Assembly: GCA_021785115.1 (NCBI GenBank)
Contig: JAJYGO010000129.1
Location: forward strand, 1 to 12,932
Direction: 5' to 3'
DNA length: 12,932 nt
DNA from: Chloroflexota bacterium
GTDB lineage: Bacteria; Chloroflexota; Limnocylindria; Limnocylindrales; CSP1-4
Numbering within the stretch: position 1 is the stretch's first letter; each line of letters begins with the position of its first letter. Shown here one piece after another: positions 1 through 7,720 of this stretch. Under the pieces are notes generated by a model. The model was given only the letters and a program-made list of their open reading frames with translations, made no database searches and was not told where the DNA came from. The position numbers and the translations under genes were made by a program.

Positions 1-543
1 GGTCATCCAGTGCGCGAAGACCTTGGACACCGCGTACGGGCTGCGCGGGTAGAAGGGCGTGGTCTCACGCTGCGGCGTCTCCGCGACCTTCCCGAACATC
101 TCGCTCGACCCGGCCTGGTAGAAGCGGACCGGCCAGTCGGCGTGGCGGAGTGCTTCGAGCATCCGAAGCGTCCCCATGCCGGCCGTGTCGGCCGTGAACT
201 CCGGCAGCTCGAAGCTGACCCCGACGTGGCTCTGCGCGCCCAGGTTGTAGACCTCGTCGGGCTTGATCCGGTTGAGCCACGTCACCAGCGATGAGCTGTC
301 GGTAAGGTCGGAGTAATGGAGAAGTAAGCGGACGCCTTCCTCGTGGGGATCGCGGTAGAGGTGGTCGATCCGCCCGGTCGAGAAGGAGCTCGAGCGGCGG
401 ATCAGGCCGTGGACCTCGTAGCCCTTCGCGAGCAGGAGCTCGGCGAGGTACGAGCCGTCCTGGCCGGTGATGCCGGTGATGAGGGCCTTCCTGGCAGGAG
501 CGGCCGCGTGTCCACTGGCGGTCGCCGAGAGATCAGCGGCCAT
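1..543 (-). CDS. gmd: GDP-mannose 4,6-dehydratase, N-terminal 181 residues (runs off left edge)
   Basis: This short-chain dehydratase converts GDP-mannose to GDP-4-keto-6-deoxymannose, the branch point to GDP-fucose, GDP-rhamnose and related sugars; it is cytosolic and NADP-dependent. The reverse strand gives an unbroken frame from an ATG at 543 to the window edge. Visible are the Rossmann motif TGITGQDG (residues 23-30), the family segment [18 protein letters not shown] (46-63), [13 protein letters not shown] (100-112), the catalytic Ser147-Glu148 pair in GSSEMFG (E. coli Gmd has Thr-Ser-Glu, so Thr is replaced by Ser) and the Tyr170/Lys174 pair in SPYAVSK. About half of the usual 320-370 residues are present. 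The ATG overlaps the end of the upstream glycosylphosphotransferase gene by 11 nt, implying translational coupling. The first ~18 residues extend beyond the usual start, but no closer in-frame start was seen. Identification is near certain. Confidence 0.96.
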   Translation of the reverse strand, partial: MAADLSATASGHAAAPARKALITGITGQDGSYLAELLLAKGYEVHGLIRRSSSFSTGRIDHLYRDPHEEGVRLLLHYSDLTDSSSLVTWLNRIKPDEVYNLGAQSHVGVSFELPEFTADTAGMGTLRMLEALRHADWPVRFYQAGSSEMFGKVAETPQRETTPFYPRSPYAVSKVFAHWMT

Positions 544-1933
544 TGAACGCCGCCGGGATCGTCCGCAGCATGATCGAGAGGTCCAGCCAGAGCGACCAGC
601 GGTCGATGTATTCGAGGTCGGCGGCGACCCAACGGTCGAAATCTGGTTCGTGGCGCCCCCGGACCTGCCACAGTCCGGTCATGCCCGGCTTCATCGACAA
701 GCGGCGGCGGTGCCACAGGTCGTAGCTCTCGACCTCCTCGGGTAACGGCGGCCTCGGACCGACCAGGCTCATGTCGCCCCGCATCACGTTCCAGAGCTGG
801 GGCAGCTCATCGAGGCTCGTCCGTCGGAGGAAGCGGCCGACGCGGGTCACCCTCGGATCGTCGGTGACCTTGAATGCCCGGCCGTTGATCTCGTTGCGCG
901 TCGCGAGCTCGGCCCGGCGGCTTTCCGCCCCGCGGACCATGGTGCGGAACTTGAGCAGTCGGAAGGGCCGCCCGTGCAGGCCCACCCGCTGCTGCGTGAA
1001 CAGGACCGGCGTACCGTCGCCGGCGATGATCGCCCCGGCGATCACGGCCAGGACCGGGCTGAGGACCACGAGCCCGACGAACGCAAGGGCGAGATCGATA
1101 CCGCGCTTGGCGGCCAGGGCGACCGTGCGATCAGGCCCGGACACCAGCGAGAACACCGGTGTTCCGTCGAGTTCCTCCACGCGGCCCAGGGCCAGCGCGC
1201 GGTCAAGGACGTCCATCGGTATGCGGACGATCTTTCCCTCCTCCTCGCACAGCTGCGAGATGGCGTCGATCAGCTTCCACTGGGTGAACGGCAGGCAGAC
1301 CACCACCTCGTCCACGACCCGCTCATGCAGCAGGGACTCGAGCCGCTCGAGGCGCCCCAGGTACGGCCAGCGCGTCGAGGTCGCGTACGCCGGGTCGTCG
1401 TCGAGGAACCCGATCACCTCCAGCCCGAGCGAGCGATGATCCTCGAGCTTGGCGGCGAACCCCTGCCCACGCGGTCCGCCACCCAGGACCAGCACGTAGC
1501 GGCGGTTGCGGCCGCGGCGCCGCAGCACCTCGAAGCCCCACCGCAGGGCGACTCTGCTCACGAGGGTTGCGACGTACTGGACTGGGAAGAGGAGGATGAG
1601 GAACAGGCGGCTGACGTCCGGGAGCTTGAACCAGAAGAGGGCTGCGAGGCTGCCCAGGACCATCATCGCCGTGGCCCCGAAGAGCGCGCCGGCCTCGGTT
1701 CGGATCGACCAATGGGCGCGGGGGCGGTACATCCCGTTCACCGCAAGGACCGCGACCCAGCCGGCGGCATAGACGGCGAGGAACAGGGGCGGCTCCGGCA
1801 GGGCGACGCGCCACACGCTCGTCCAATCGGGCCCGAACCGGACGGCCGAGACGACCACCGGCAGGCACAGGGCAACGACAGCGTCGACCAGCATCAGCAG
1901 CGCGCGCAGCTCGGACCCGTACCGTCGGATCAT
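533..1933 (-). CDS. Polyprenyl-phosphate glycosyl-1-phosphate transferase (WbaP/CpsE-type sugar transferase)
   Basis: This 466-residue membrane enzyme should transfer a sugar-1-phosphate from a nucleotide sugar to undecaprenyl phosphate, the first step of exopolysaccharide or O-antigen assembly. The N-terminal half has about four hydrophobic segments (roughly 10-30, 48-68, 80-102, 108-128). A soluble Rossmann-like domain of the CoA_binding_3 type follows (about 144-260, starting [13 protein letters not shown]). The catalytic bac_transf domain begins at [18 protein letters not shown] (276-293), with a membrane-inserted helix, then [14 protein letters not shown] (327-332), the catalytic Asp375-Glu376 dyad in [21 protein letters not shown] (389-398) and [13 protein letters not shown] (415-427). 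All core motifs of the long WbaP architecture are intact. The sugar specificity, usually hexose, cannot be read from sequence. It lies 82 nt after the end of the ligase-like gene and overlaps gmd, so the three are probably co-transcribed. Confidence 0.94.
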   Translation of the reverse strand: MIRRYGSELRALLMLVDAVVALCLPVVVSAVRFGPDWTSVWRVALPEPPLFLAVYAAGWVAVLAVNGMYRPRAHWSIRTEAGALFGATAMMVLGSLAALFWFKLPDVSRLFLILLFPVQYVATLVSRVALRWGFEVLRRRGRNRRYVLVLGGGPRGQGFAAKLEDHRSLGLEVIGFLDDDPAYATSTRWPYLGRLERLESLLHERVVDEVVVCLPFTQWKLIDAISQLCEEEGKIVRIPMDVLDRALALGRVEELDGTPVFSLVSGPDRTVALAAKRGIDLALAFVGLVVLSPVLAVIAGAIIAGDGTPVLFTQQRVGLHGRPFRLLKFRTMVRGAESRRAELATRNEINGRAFKVTDDPRVTRVGRFLRRTSLDELPQLWNVMRGDMSLVGPRPPLPEEVESYDLWHRRRLSMKPGMTGLWQVRGRHEPDFDRWVAADLEYIDRWSLWLDLSIMLRTIPAAFNGR

Positions 1934-1938
1934 GGCGG

Positions 1939-1973
1939 GCGAAGGCTATCCCCCATGGAAGCGCGAAGGCTAT
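1939..1973. repeat. 11-bp direct repeat pair upstream of the sugar transferase
   Basis: GCGAAGGCTAT occurs at 1939-1949 and again at 1963-1973 on the plus strand, 24 bp apart start to start. Both copies lie in the 82-nt gap just upstream of the sugar transferase start on the minus strand, where they read ATAGCCTTCGC. The spacing of about two helical turns would suit a regulator site, but the repeat is short and no good promoter boxes accompany it. It may be chance. Confidence 0.3.
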
Positions 1974-2015
1974 GGTACCGAAGCGCTACAAGGCATCGAG
2001 GAAGGCTCGCCGAGC

Positions 2016-4334
2016 CTATCGGAATCCAAGGCGAGGCAGGTCGAGCACGAGCAGATCGGCGGGGATCGGCCGGCGGTAGGTGAACTCGCCCCAGGACTCC
2101 GCGGCCGCACCGGGCACCGGCTCGCATGTCCCGCATGACGCGACGATGTCGATCAGGGGCCGGGCGTGTCCGCTGCGGTTCCCGCCCTGGAGCAGCAGGT
2201 TGTCGAGTCGGTCGGTGGCCGTCTGGTCGCCGGCCCGCGCCGCCGCTAGCTCGGCAAGGCCGACGGTGGTCGGGTCGAAGGGCCCGGACATCGCGTCCGC
2301 CTCGAGCTCCGCGCGCGCGCTGGCGCTGCCGGTCCAGGCAGCGATGTAGAGGAGCGCAGCATGCGATTGGGTGCCGAGACCGGATGCCAGCTGTTCTGCT
2401 TCCGCGGTCTTCCCGGCGGCCAGAAGGATGCGGAACCCGAGGGCAGGGCCGGCGCCGGAGGCTGCCGCTGCAGCCGCCCGGGCGGCGATTGCCCTCAACA
2501 CGGGACTCGCAGCCCAGTAGGGATCGGCAGGCAGTTCCGGGATCAGAACGATGGCATTGGCGAGGGCGGCGGCGGCGTCTGACTGGTCGCCCAGCCGGGC
2601 GTAGAGGGCAGCGGCAGCGACCGACACAAGCGCCTGCTGCCGCCCCAGGCGCATCGCCTGGTGCAGCGAGGCCGCGGCGGCGGCCTGTTCGCCCAGGTGG
2701 TACTGCACGGCCGCCAGGTCGAGCCACGCCTCCGGGAAGTCCGATGCGGCGGCCGCTCGGGTGAACGCGGTCTGCGCCAATGACAGGTCCCCTGTGGCCG
2801 CTGCCGTTATTCCCAGGGTGAACTGGTAAGGAGGCATGTTCGGATCGGCCGTCGCCGCGTCCCGGGCATCCGCAAGCGCGACGGCGCGGTGCCCGGCATT
2901 TGCGGCGTCGACCGCGGCAGCCTGTGTCACCGCCACCGATTCGCTCCACGAGCTGAACCCCAGAGCCGCGATGATCGCGAGCGGCAGGGCTGCCGCCATG
3001 GCGCGCCCTGCGGCCGGACGGCGTGTGACGAGCATCCGGCTCAGGCGCCGGTCGACCGGGGAGGTGCCGCTCGTGGCGTCCAGGAAGCCGACCGTCAGGG
3101 CGAGGGCGAACATGACGGCAGGGAAGTTGGGGTAGAAGTCGACCAGCTGGTGGCCGGCAAGGTATGCGAGCGCGAACAGCGCGCCCCAGCCGTAGCGCCG
3201 GCGGGTCGCATCCGGATCTCGCAACGCGCCCAGCACGAGCCACCCGAGAGCAACGAGAACGACCGCTCCTGCGATCGCGCCGACGACCCCGAACTCGGCC
3301 AGCGTCTGCAGGTAGATGTCGTGGGCGTGCGGGATGTAGACGTCCGACCCAGTCGTGCCGCTCGTGAACGCGATGCGGCGCGCCACCCAGGTTCCCGGAC
3401 CAGACCCCACGACGGGTGACGACTCGAACATGCGGATCGCCGCGAGGAAGAGGGTGAGACGATCGCCTGAGGAGTCCAGGGCTCGAGCCACGATCGCTCG
3501 ACCGAGCAGCAAGGCAACCGGCAAGCCCACGACGAACACGCCCACGATGGCACCTCGTTGGGCCCGCCGGCTCAGCATCCGCGATCCCGTGACCCGGGAG
3601 CTGGGCAGGAGCGTCAATACCGCGAGCACGGTTGCCAATCCCACGCCGACCCCCAGCCACGCTCCTCGCGACTCCGTGAGAAGCACAACCGCGGCGGTGA
3701 GCGCCAGCAGGAGACCCATCACCACCTGCCGAGCGCGCGTGGAGGCACCCATGTGGGCGAGCGCGGCCGGGCAGAGGAGCAGCATCATCGTCGCCACCGC
3801 ACTCGGGTTGCCGTAGACCAACCCTTCGAATCCCGGCCTGAGCGGGGGCGCCGCCAGGTGCCCCAGGGCGGCCCACCAGGAGAGCCAGCGAGCCAGCACG
3901 ACGACGACGTACTCCAGTCCGAGGGCAACGCACAGCAGCACCGCCAGCGCACCCATGCGCGCCCTGAACGCCTGGTGCGCCAGCAGCCGCACGAGGAGCA
4001 GATAGAGGGCCGTGCACAGAACCGCGTACGCGAGGTACTCGAGGCTGAGCCGCGGACTCCAGGAAGTCAGGGTGCTGATCACGAACGCCGCCAGGGCCGC
4101 GGCGAATGCGGGCCACAGCACGGTCCGGGGCCGCCACGAGCGGTCCCGCCACGTGGCCAGGAGCCAGGCGAGCATCGCCACCGCGATCAAGGCCAGGCTG
4201 GCCACCCGCCATTGGACGAGGTAGATGCCGATGAACGCGCCACCTCCCCCGAACGTGAGGTAGGCGACGCCGAGGACGATGCCTGCCCAGGCGAGCATGC
4301 CGACGGAATAACGCGTCACATCCGCGGTATTCAC
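2016..4334 (-). CDS. O-antigen ligase/Wzy-type membrane protein with C-terminal TPR-like domain
   Basis: The predicted product is a polytopic inner-membrane protein of the O-antigen ligase/polymerase (Wzy_C, PF04932) superfamily, which joins lipid-linked glycan to an acceptor or to another repeat unit outside the membrane. About 11-12 hydrophobic segments lie in residues 1-465. The family's ESRGAW motif has Arg223, and after it come SSPVVGSGPGTW (305-316) and PHAHDIYLQTLAEFGVVG (335-352; His336 and His338), with Asp where Asn is more common after the second His. The last ~300 residues are soluble and rich in Ala/Leu helical hairpins resembling TPRs, e.g. PYQFTLGITAAATGDLSLAQTAF and DLAAVQYHLGEQAAAAASLHQAM. 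A CGTC cysteine pair (734, 737) lies near the end. I chose the GTG at 4334 because AGAGG lies just before it and the first membrane helix begins soon after. A TTG at 4409 (797 aa) and a GTG at 4361 are alternatives. Whether it is a ligase or a polymerase cannot be decided from sequence. Confidence 0.88.
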   Translation of the reverse strand: MNTADVTRYSVGMLAWAGIVLGVAYLTFGGGGAFIGIYLVQWRVASLALIAVAMLAWLLATWRDRSWRPRTVLWPAFAAALAAFVISTLTSWSPRLSLEYLAYAVLCTALYLLLVRLLAHQAFRARMGALAVLLCVALGLEYVVVVLARWLSWWAALGHLAAPPLRPGFEGLVYGNPSAVATMMLLLCPAALAHMGASTRARQVVMGLLLALTAAVVLLTESRGAWLGVGVGLATVLAVLTLLPSSRVTGSRMLSRRAQRGAIVGVFVVGLPVALLLGRAIVARALDSSGDRLTLFLAAIRMFESSPVVGSGPGTWVARRIAFTSGTTGSDVYIPHAHDIYLQTLAEFGVVGAIAGAVVLVALGWLVLGALRDPDATRRRYGWGALFALAYLAGHQLVDFYPNFPAVMFALALTVGFLDATSGTSPVDRRLSRMLVTRRPAAGRAMAAALPLAIIAALGFSSWSESVAVTQAAAVDAANAGHRAVALADARDAATADPNMPPYQFTLGITAAATGDLSLAQTAFTRAAAASDFPEAWLDLAAVQYHLGEQAAAAASLHQAMRLGRQQALVSVAAAALYARLGDQSDAAAALANAIVLIPELPADPYWAASPVLRAIAARAAAAAASGAGPALGFRILLAAGKTAEAEQLASGLGTQSHAALLYIAAWTGSASARAELEADAMSGPFDPTTVGLAELAAARAGDQTATDRLDNLLLQGGNRSGHARPLIDIVASCGTCEPVPGAAAESWGEFTYRRPIPADLLVLDLPRLGFR

Positions 4335-4613
4335 CCGACCCTCTGGCAATGACGGATTCACAGCGCCCTTCAGCGCCCCAACAAGATCACGGCACGGTCC
4401 GCCGGTCAACTCGAGAGTCTCGCGGTTAGTGGCAAGGTCTGCCCGGCGCGTCTGACGGCGCGTCGAACGGGTCGTAGGCCCGCGGATTGCGGCCCCGGGA
4501 GTCTATCGGGTGAGCCCTGCCGACCGGTACCATTGGTTGGGTTCGACGCTCGGCCATGCAGGTCGATCCTTGAGTCCGGGGTCCCCTGCCTGCGAGGACC
4601 CGGGGGCGCCGGA
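4335..4613. promoter_or_regulatory. Divergent intergenic region between the minus-strand and plus-strand glycan genes
   Basis: This 279-nt gap separates two divergent gene groups and must hold a promoter for at least one direction if both are expressed. I found no clear -35/-10 pair. On the minus strand a TTGACC (4409-4404) is followed at 17 nt by the poor match TCTTGT; if it is a -35 box, the TTG start at 4409 cannot be used. On the plus strand no TANNNT with a good upstream box is evident. In-frame extensions of both flanking genes reach into the region (to 4409 on minus, to 4533 on plus), so the real gap may be smaller. No small gene or RNA is recognisable. Confidence 0.3.
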
Positions 4614-5579
4614 GTGAGAGTGGACGATCCGACCAGCGCACAACTGTCCGGAGCGAGCGCCGTCCGCACCGTCTGGCAGCGTCCCGTGGTGCAGAGGGCA
4701 GTGCACGACGGCCTGACGCTGGTCGGGTTGGTCGTGCTGCTTCTGCTCGTGCTCTGGTCGCCGGGCAGCGACGCGCGTGCGTACTGGAGTTTCAGTCCGG
4801 CCCAGCCCTACAGCGGCCTCGAGGGGGACTCGGGTGTCTTCATGTACAGCCCGGTCGCCGCCCTCGTGTCGCTGCCGTTCCACGTCCTGCCGTTCAACGC
4901 CTTCCGCCTGCTCATGATCGGCGTGGACATGGCGTGCCTGGTCTATCTGGCCGGACCGTGGGCCTTGGCCATGCTGGCGCTGTACCCGGTCACGTTGGAC
5001 GTGTCGGCCGGCAACGTGCATCTCCTGCTTGCCGTGGCGATCGTGCTCGGGTTCCGCTACCCGGCGGCCTGGGCGTTTCTGCTCCTGACCAAGGTCACGC
5101 CGGGCGTGGGCCTGCTCTGGTTCGCCGTGCGACGCGAGTGGCGCTCACTCGCGGTCGCGCTCGGCGTAACGGCCGGCCTAGCGCTTGCATCGGCGGTCGT
5201 CACGCCCGGTTGGTGGGGGACATGGATCGCCACGCTCAGGGAGAGCAGCAACTGCTCGACCACCTGCCCTGTCGGGCCCGTCCTGCTCCCCATCCCCGTG
5301 CCGCCCCGGCTGATCGCGGCCGCGCTCATCGTCAGTTGGGGCGCCTGGACGGACCGCCGGTGGACGGTCCCGGTCGCGGCCATGCTGGCGCTCCCGGTCG
5401 TCTGGTGGATGAGCCTGCCCATGCTGCTGGCGATCATCCCGCTGGAGCGAGGCGGCCAGGCCCCGTCGTCGCCGACGGCCCCGGGTATCCGTCGCCCTTT
5501 CTGGCACATCATCGAGCGGTACCGTCGCGGCCAACCCCAAACAGCGCTGACGCGGACCCCCCCTCCGCCACACGCCTGA
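4614..5579 (+). CDS. GT87 (DUF2029)-like polytopic glycosyltransferase, tandem copy 1
   Basis: This is a compact GT-C fold membrane protein resembling the GT87/DUF2029 family, whose known members (e.g. mycobacterial PimE) transfer mannose from polyprenyl-phosphate-mannose on the outer side of the membrane. With the GTG at 4614 it has 321 residues. Features are a first membrane helix (~34-48), an Asp-containing loop GSDARAYW (Asp53, candidate catalytic residue), FMYSPVAAL (76-84), GNVHLLLA (133-140), KVTPGVGLLWFAVRREW (160-176) and about seven further hydrophobic segments. The C-terminus ends in a basic, Pro-rich tail of about 40 residues. It is shorter than typical family members (about 400 residues). 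An extracellular-type loop carries NCSTTC (213-218), absent from the neighbouring copy. GGAG at 4611-4614 suits a GTG at 4620 equally well, and an ATG at 4533 is possible; the chosen start matches the length of the paralogue. Donor and acceptor are unknown. Confidence 0.85.
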   Translation: MRVDDPTSAQLSGASAVRTVWQRPVVQRAVHDGLTLVGLVVLLLLVLWSPGSDARAYWSFSPAQPYSGLEGDSGVFMYSPVAALVSLPFHVLPFNAFRLLMIGVDMACLVYLAGPWALAMLALYPVTLDVSAGNVHLLLAVAIVLGFRYPAAWAFLLLTKVTPGVGLLWFAVRREWRSLAVALGVTAGLALASAVVTPGWWGTWIATLRESSNCSTTCPVGPVLLPIPVPPRLIAAALIVSWGAWTDRRWTVPVAAMLALPVVWWMSLPMLLAIIPLERGGQAPSSPTAPGIRRPFWHIIERYRRGQPQTALTRTPPPPHA

Positions 5580-5595
5580 TCGGCGCGAGCGATCC

Positions 5596-6477
5596 ATGGC
5601 AACGGGGCAACAGGGAGACGGTGCGCCCGCACGTGCCCGCGGGCTCCATGCGATCCGGTTCACGTCGCACCTGGAGACGTGGCGCAAGGCGGTGCGTCAC
5701 GCCCTGACCCTGGTCGGTGCAGGGGTGTTCATCCTCCTCGTCGTTGCGTCGCGCGGTGACGACATTCACACCTACTGGTCGGTGAACGCAGCCCATCCCT
5801 ACCAGGAGCTCGTCGGGGAGCCAGCCGCCTTCCTGTACAGCCCGGTCGCCGCCCTGGTCGCGCTGCCGCTGCACCTGTTGCAGTTCGAGGCCGCCCGGAT
5901 CCTCTTCATCGGGCTCGACATGGCATGTCTCGTGTACCTCGCCGGCCCGTGGGCACTCGCACTCGTGGCCCTCTATCCAGTGACGCAGGAGATCTCGTTC
6001 GGCAACATCGAGCTCCTCATGGCGGCTGCGATCGTGCTCGGGTTCCGCTATCCCGTCGCATGGTCGTTCATTCTCTTGACCAAGGTCACCCCGGGCGTGG
6101 GCCTGCTCTGGTTCGCCGTGCGACGGGAATGGAGTCGATTGGCGCTGGCGCTCGGGGCGACCGCTGCGTTGGCGGCCGTCTCAGCCGTTCTGGAGCCAGC
6201 CTGGTGGCCGGCCTGGGCCACGACGTTGCTTGCCAGCGCCAGGCATGGGGTGTCAGGAGTCGACCTGCTGCCCGTGCCCCTAGCGGTTCGGTTGCTCGGG
6301 GCCGCAGCGTTGGTGGTGTGGGGAGCGCGGACGGACCGACGCTGGGTAGTTCCGGTTGCCGCAACGCTGGCGGTGCCGGTCGTTTGGTGGGCGACGCCGT
6401 CGATGCTCATCGCGGTCGTGCCGCTGGTGCGGCCTCGCGTACGTGAGACGCTTGCCCGTGGCCAGCCGCCCGGGTGA
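5596..6477 (+). CDS. GT87 (DUF2029)-like polytopic glycosyltransferase, tandem copy 2
   Basis: This 293-residue paralogue follows the preceding gene by 16 nt and shares its organisation: a first helix (~36-51), the Asp loop RGDDIHTYW (Asp55/Asp56), FLYSPVAALVALP (79-91), FGNIELLMAAAIVLGFRYP (135-153), KVTPGVGLLWFAVRREW (163-179) and DRRWVVPVAATLAVPVVWW (247-265). Two blocks, 5037-5059/6028-6050 and 5100-5134/6091-6125, are identical at DNA level, so the pair arose by tandem duplication or has undergone gene conversion. It is expected to be an integral membrane transferase using polyprenyl-phosphate sugars. It lacks the Pro-rich tail and the two loop cysteines of copy 1. The ATG at 5596 has no strong ribosome-binding site, which fits translation coupled to the upstream gene. 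Substrate is unknown. Confidence 0.87.
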   Translation: MATGQQGDGAPARARGLHAIRFTSHLETWRKAVRHALTLVGAGVFILLVVASRGDDIHTYWSVNAAHPYQELVGEPAAFLYSPVAALVALPLHLLQFEAARILFIGLDMACLVYLAGPWALALVALYPVTQEISFGNIELLMAAAIVLGFRYPVAWSFILLTKVTPGVGLLWFAVRREWSRLALALGATAALAAVSAVLEPAWWPAWATTLLASARHGVSGVDLLPVPLAVRLLGAAALVVWGARTDRRWVVPVAATLAVPVVWWATPSMLIAVVPLVRPRVRETLARGQPPG

Positions 6478-6541
6478 GGGCGCCCGGCTGGTACGTTCGA
6501 ACCACCGTGGACCACCAGTGTTGTTGCTAGGCTGCGCGCCA

Positions 6542-7720
6542 GTGAACACTGCTGCGTCTTCACAGTCCCCCACCGAATCCGTGTCAAGCGGAATGGCCAT
6601 CGCTCCGGGTTCGAACTTGGCCGGGATCCTTCGCCACGCATGGTCCAGCGCCCCGCTGACGATCCTCGCGACCTGGGCGGGCTCCCGGCTGCTCGTGATC
6701 GTCGTCGCTGCCGTGACTGAGTCGTTCGTGACTCGCAACCCGCGCCTCACGGGTGGGTCAGGCGGCCCAGTACTGACGAGCCTCACGAGCTGGGATGGCT
6801 GGTGGTACCTGGGGATCGCTCGGAGCGGCTACCACGCGGCACCGATCAGCGGGCAGTACCACGACTACGCCTTCTTCCCGCTCTACCCGGCGCTGGTCCG
6901 TCTGCTCTCACTCGCCACGCCGGCGTTCGATGGCCTGATCGCGGTGCTGCTCTCGAATGTGCTCTTCCTGGTCGCCCTGTGGCTGCTGTACTGGCTAACC
7001 GCGGAGGTACTGGACGAGGAACGGGCGCTCTGGTCGTGCGTCCTGCTGGCCGTCTTCCCGTTCAGCTGGGTCTTCTCGATGGCGTACGGCGAGAGCCTCT
7101 TCCTGGCGTTGAGCCTGGGATCGCTGCTCGCCGCGGAGCGCGGACGCGCGGGCTGGGCCGCAATCCTCGCCTCGCTCGCGGGCCTCACCCGGCTGCCGGG
7201 CGTGCTGCTCGTGGTGCCGCTGGCGCTGATCCTGTGGCGGCGCGTCCGTGACCGTCGAGCGCTAGCGTGGCTAGCCTTGGTTCCGCTGGGCGCTGCGCTG
7301 TTCGGCGTCTACGTGGCCGGTCTGACGGGAAGCGCCGCCGCGATCGGGATTGCCCAGGATGCGTGGGGACGAACCGGAGCTGGCGCGGCCGCGGCGGCGG
7401 GCCAGAGTCTGGGTGCCAACCTCGACCCGATGCTCGTCACGTTCCTCGTGACGCTGCTCGCCTACGTCTTTCTGCTGGTCTACCTCCGGCCCGACCGGAT
7501 CCCGCTGGCGTACGCCTTGATCCCGATCCTCACGTTGCTGACGGTGCTCGCCAGCGGCAACCTGCAGTCGATCGGACGCCTTGGCATGGTGGCGTTTCCA
7601 TTCGCCTGGATCTTGGCCGGGCGACGAAGCCGGTGGTTCCGGATCGCCTGGCCGGCGGTATCCCTGGTGCTCCTCGCGGCGTTGAGCGTGGAGATCTTCG
7701 CGGGGTGGTACCAGCCGTGA
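6542..7720 (+). CDS. PIG-V-like (GT76) mannosyltransferase family membrane protein
   Basis: The product is a 392-residue polytopic GT-C protein resembling eukaryotic PIG-V and its bacterial relatives, which move mannose from dolichyl/polyprenyl-phosphate-mannose. Diagnostic segments are SWDGWWYLGIARSGY (83-97; Trp84-Asp85 is the family WD motif in the first outside loop), YAFFPLYPALVRLLS (109-123) and FPFSWVFSMAYGESLFLALSLGSLLAAERGR in the middle third, followed by LTRLPG. Around ten hydrophobic helices are present. The chosen start is the GTG at 6542; an ATG at 6593 is an alternative. The frame remains open upstream to 6356, but that stretch overlaps the preceding gene and is Arg/Cys-rich, so it is not coding. 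No Shine-Dalgarno precedes 6542, but TAGGCT at 6528-6533 sits where a -10 box of a leaderless transcript would. The stop overlaps the next gene by 4 nt. Family assignment is good; acceptor is unknown. Confidence 0.87.
   Translation: MNTAASSQSPTESVSSGMAIAPGSNLAGILRHAWSSAPLTILATWAGSRLLVIVVAAVTESFVTRNPRLTGGSGGPVLTSLTSWDGWWYLGIARSGYHAAPISGQYHDYAFFPLYPALVRLLSLATPAFDGLIAVLLSNVLFLVALWLLYWLTAEVLDEERALWSCVLLAVFPFSWVFSMAYGESLFLALSLGSLLAAERGRAGWAAILASLAGLTRLPGVLLVVPLALILWRRVRDRRALAWLALVPLGAALFGVYVAGLTGSAAAIGIAQDAWGRTGAGAAAAAGQSLGANLDPMLVTFLVTLLAYVFLLVYLRPDRIPLAYALIPILTLLTVLASGNLQSIGRLGMVAFPFAWILAGRRSRWFRIAWPAVSLVLLAALSVEIFAGWYQP

Noticed and set aside
974..2083. Plus-strand open frame of 369 codons opposite the sugar transferase
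   Set aside because: It is antisense to a gene with intact catalytic motifs, and its highly charged, Gln/His-rich composition is that of a shadow frame.
1930..4212. Minus-strand open frame of 760 codons overlapping the ligase-like gene
   Set aside because: It is a shadow frame of a high-GC gene: very rich in Arg, Gly, Pro and Ala with no domain motif, while the overlapping frame has clear membrane helices and Wzy_C motifs.
7267..7716. N-terminal extension of the GT39-like gene by 150 codons
   Set aside because: It lies within the PIG-V-like gene in another frame and has shadow composition; the GTG at 7717 gives a GTGA overlap and a normal N-terminus.
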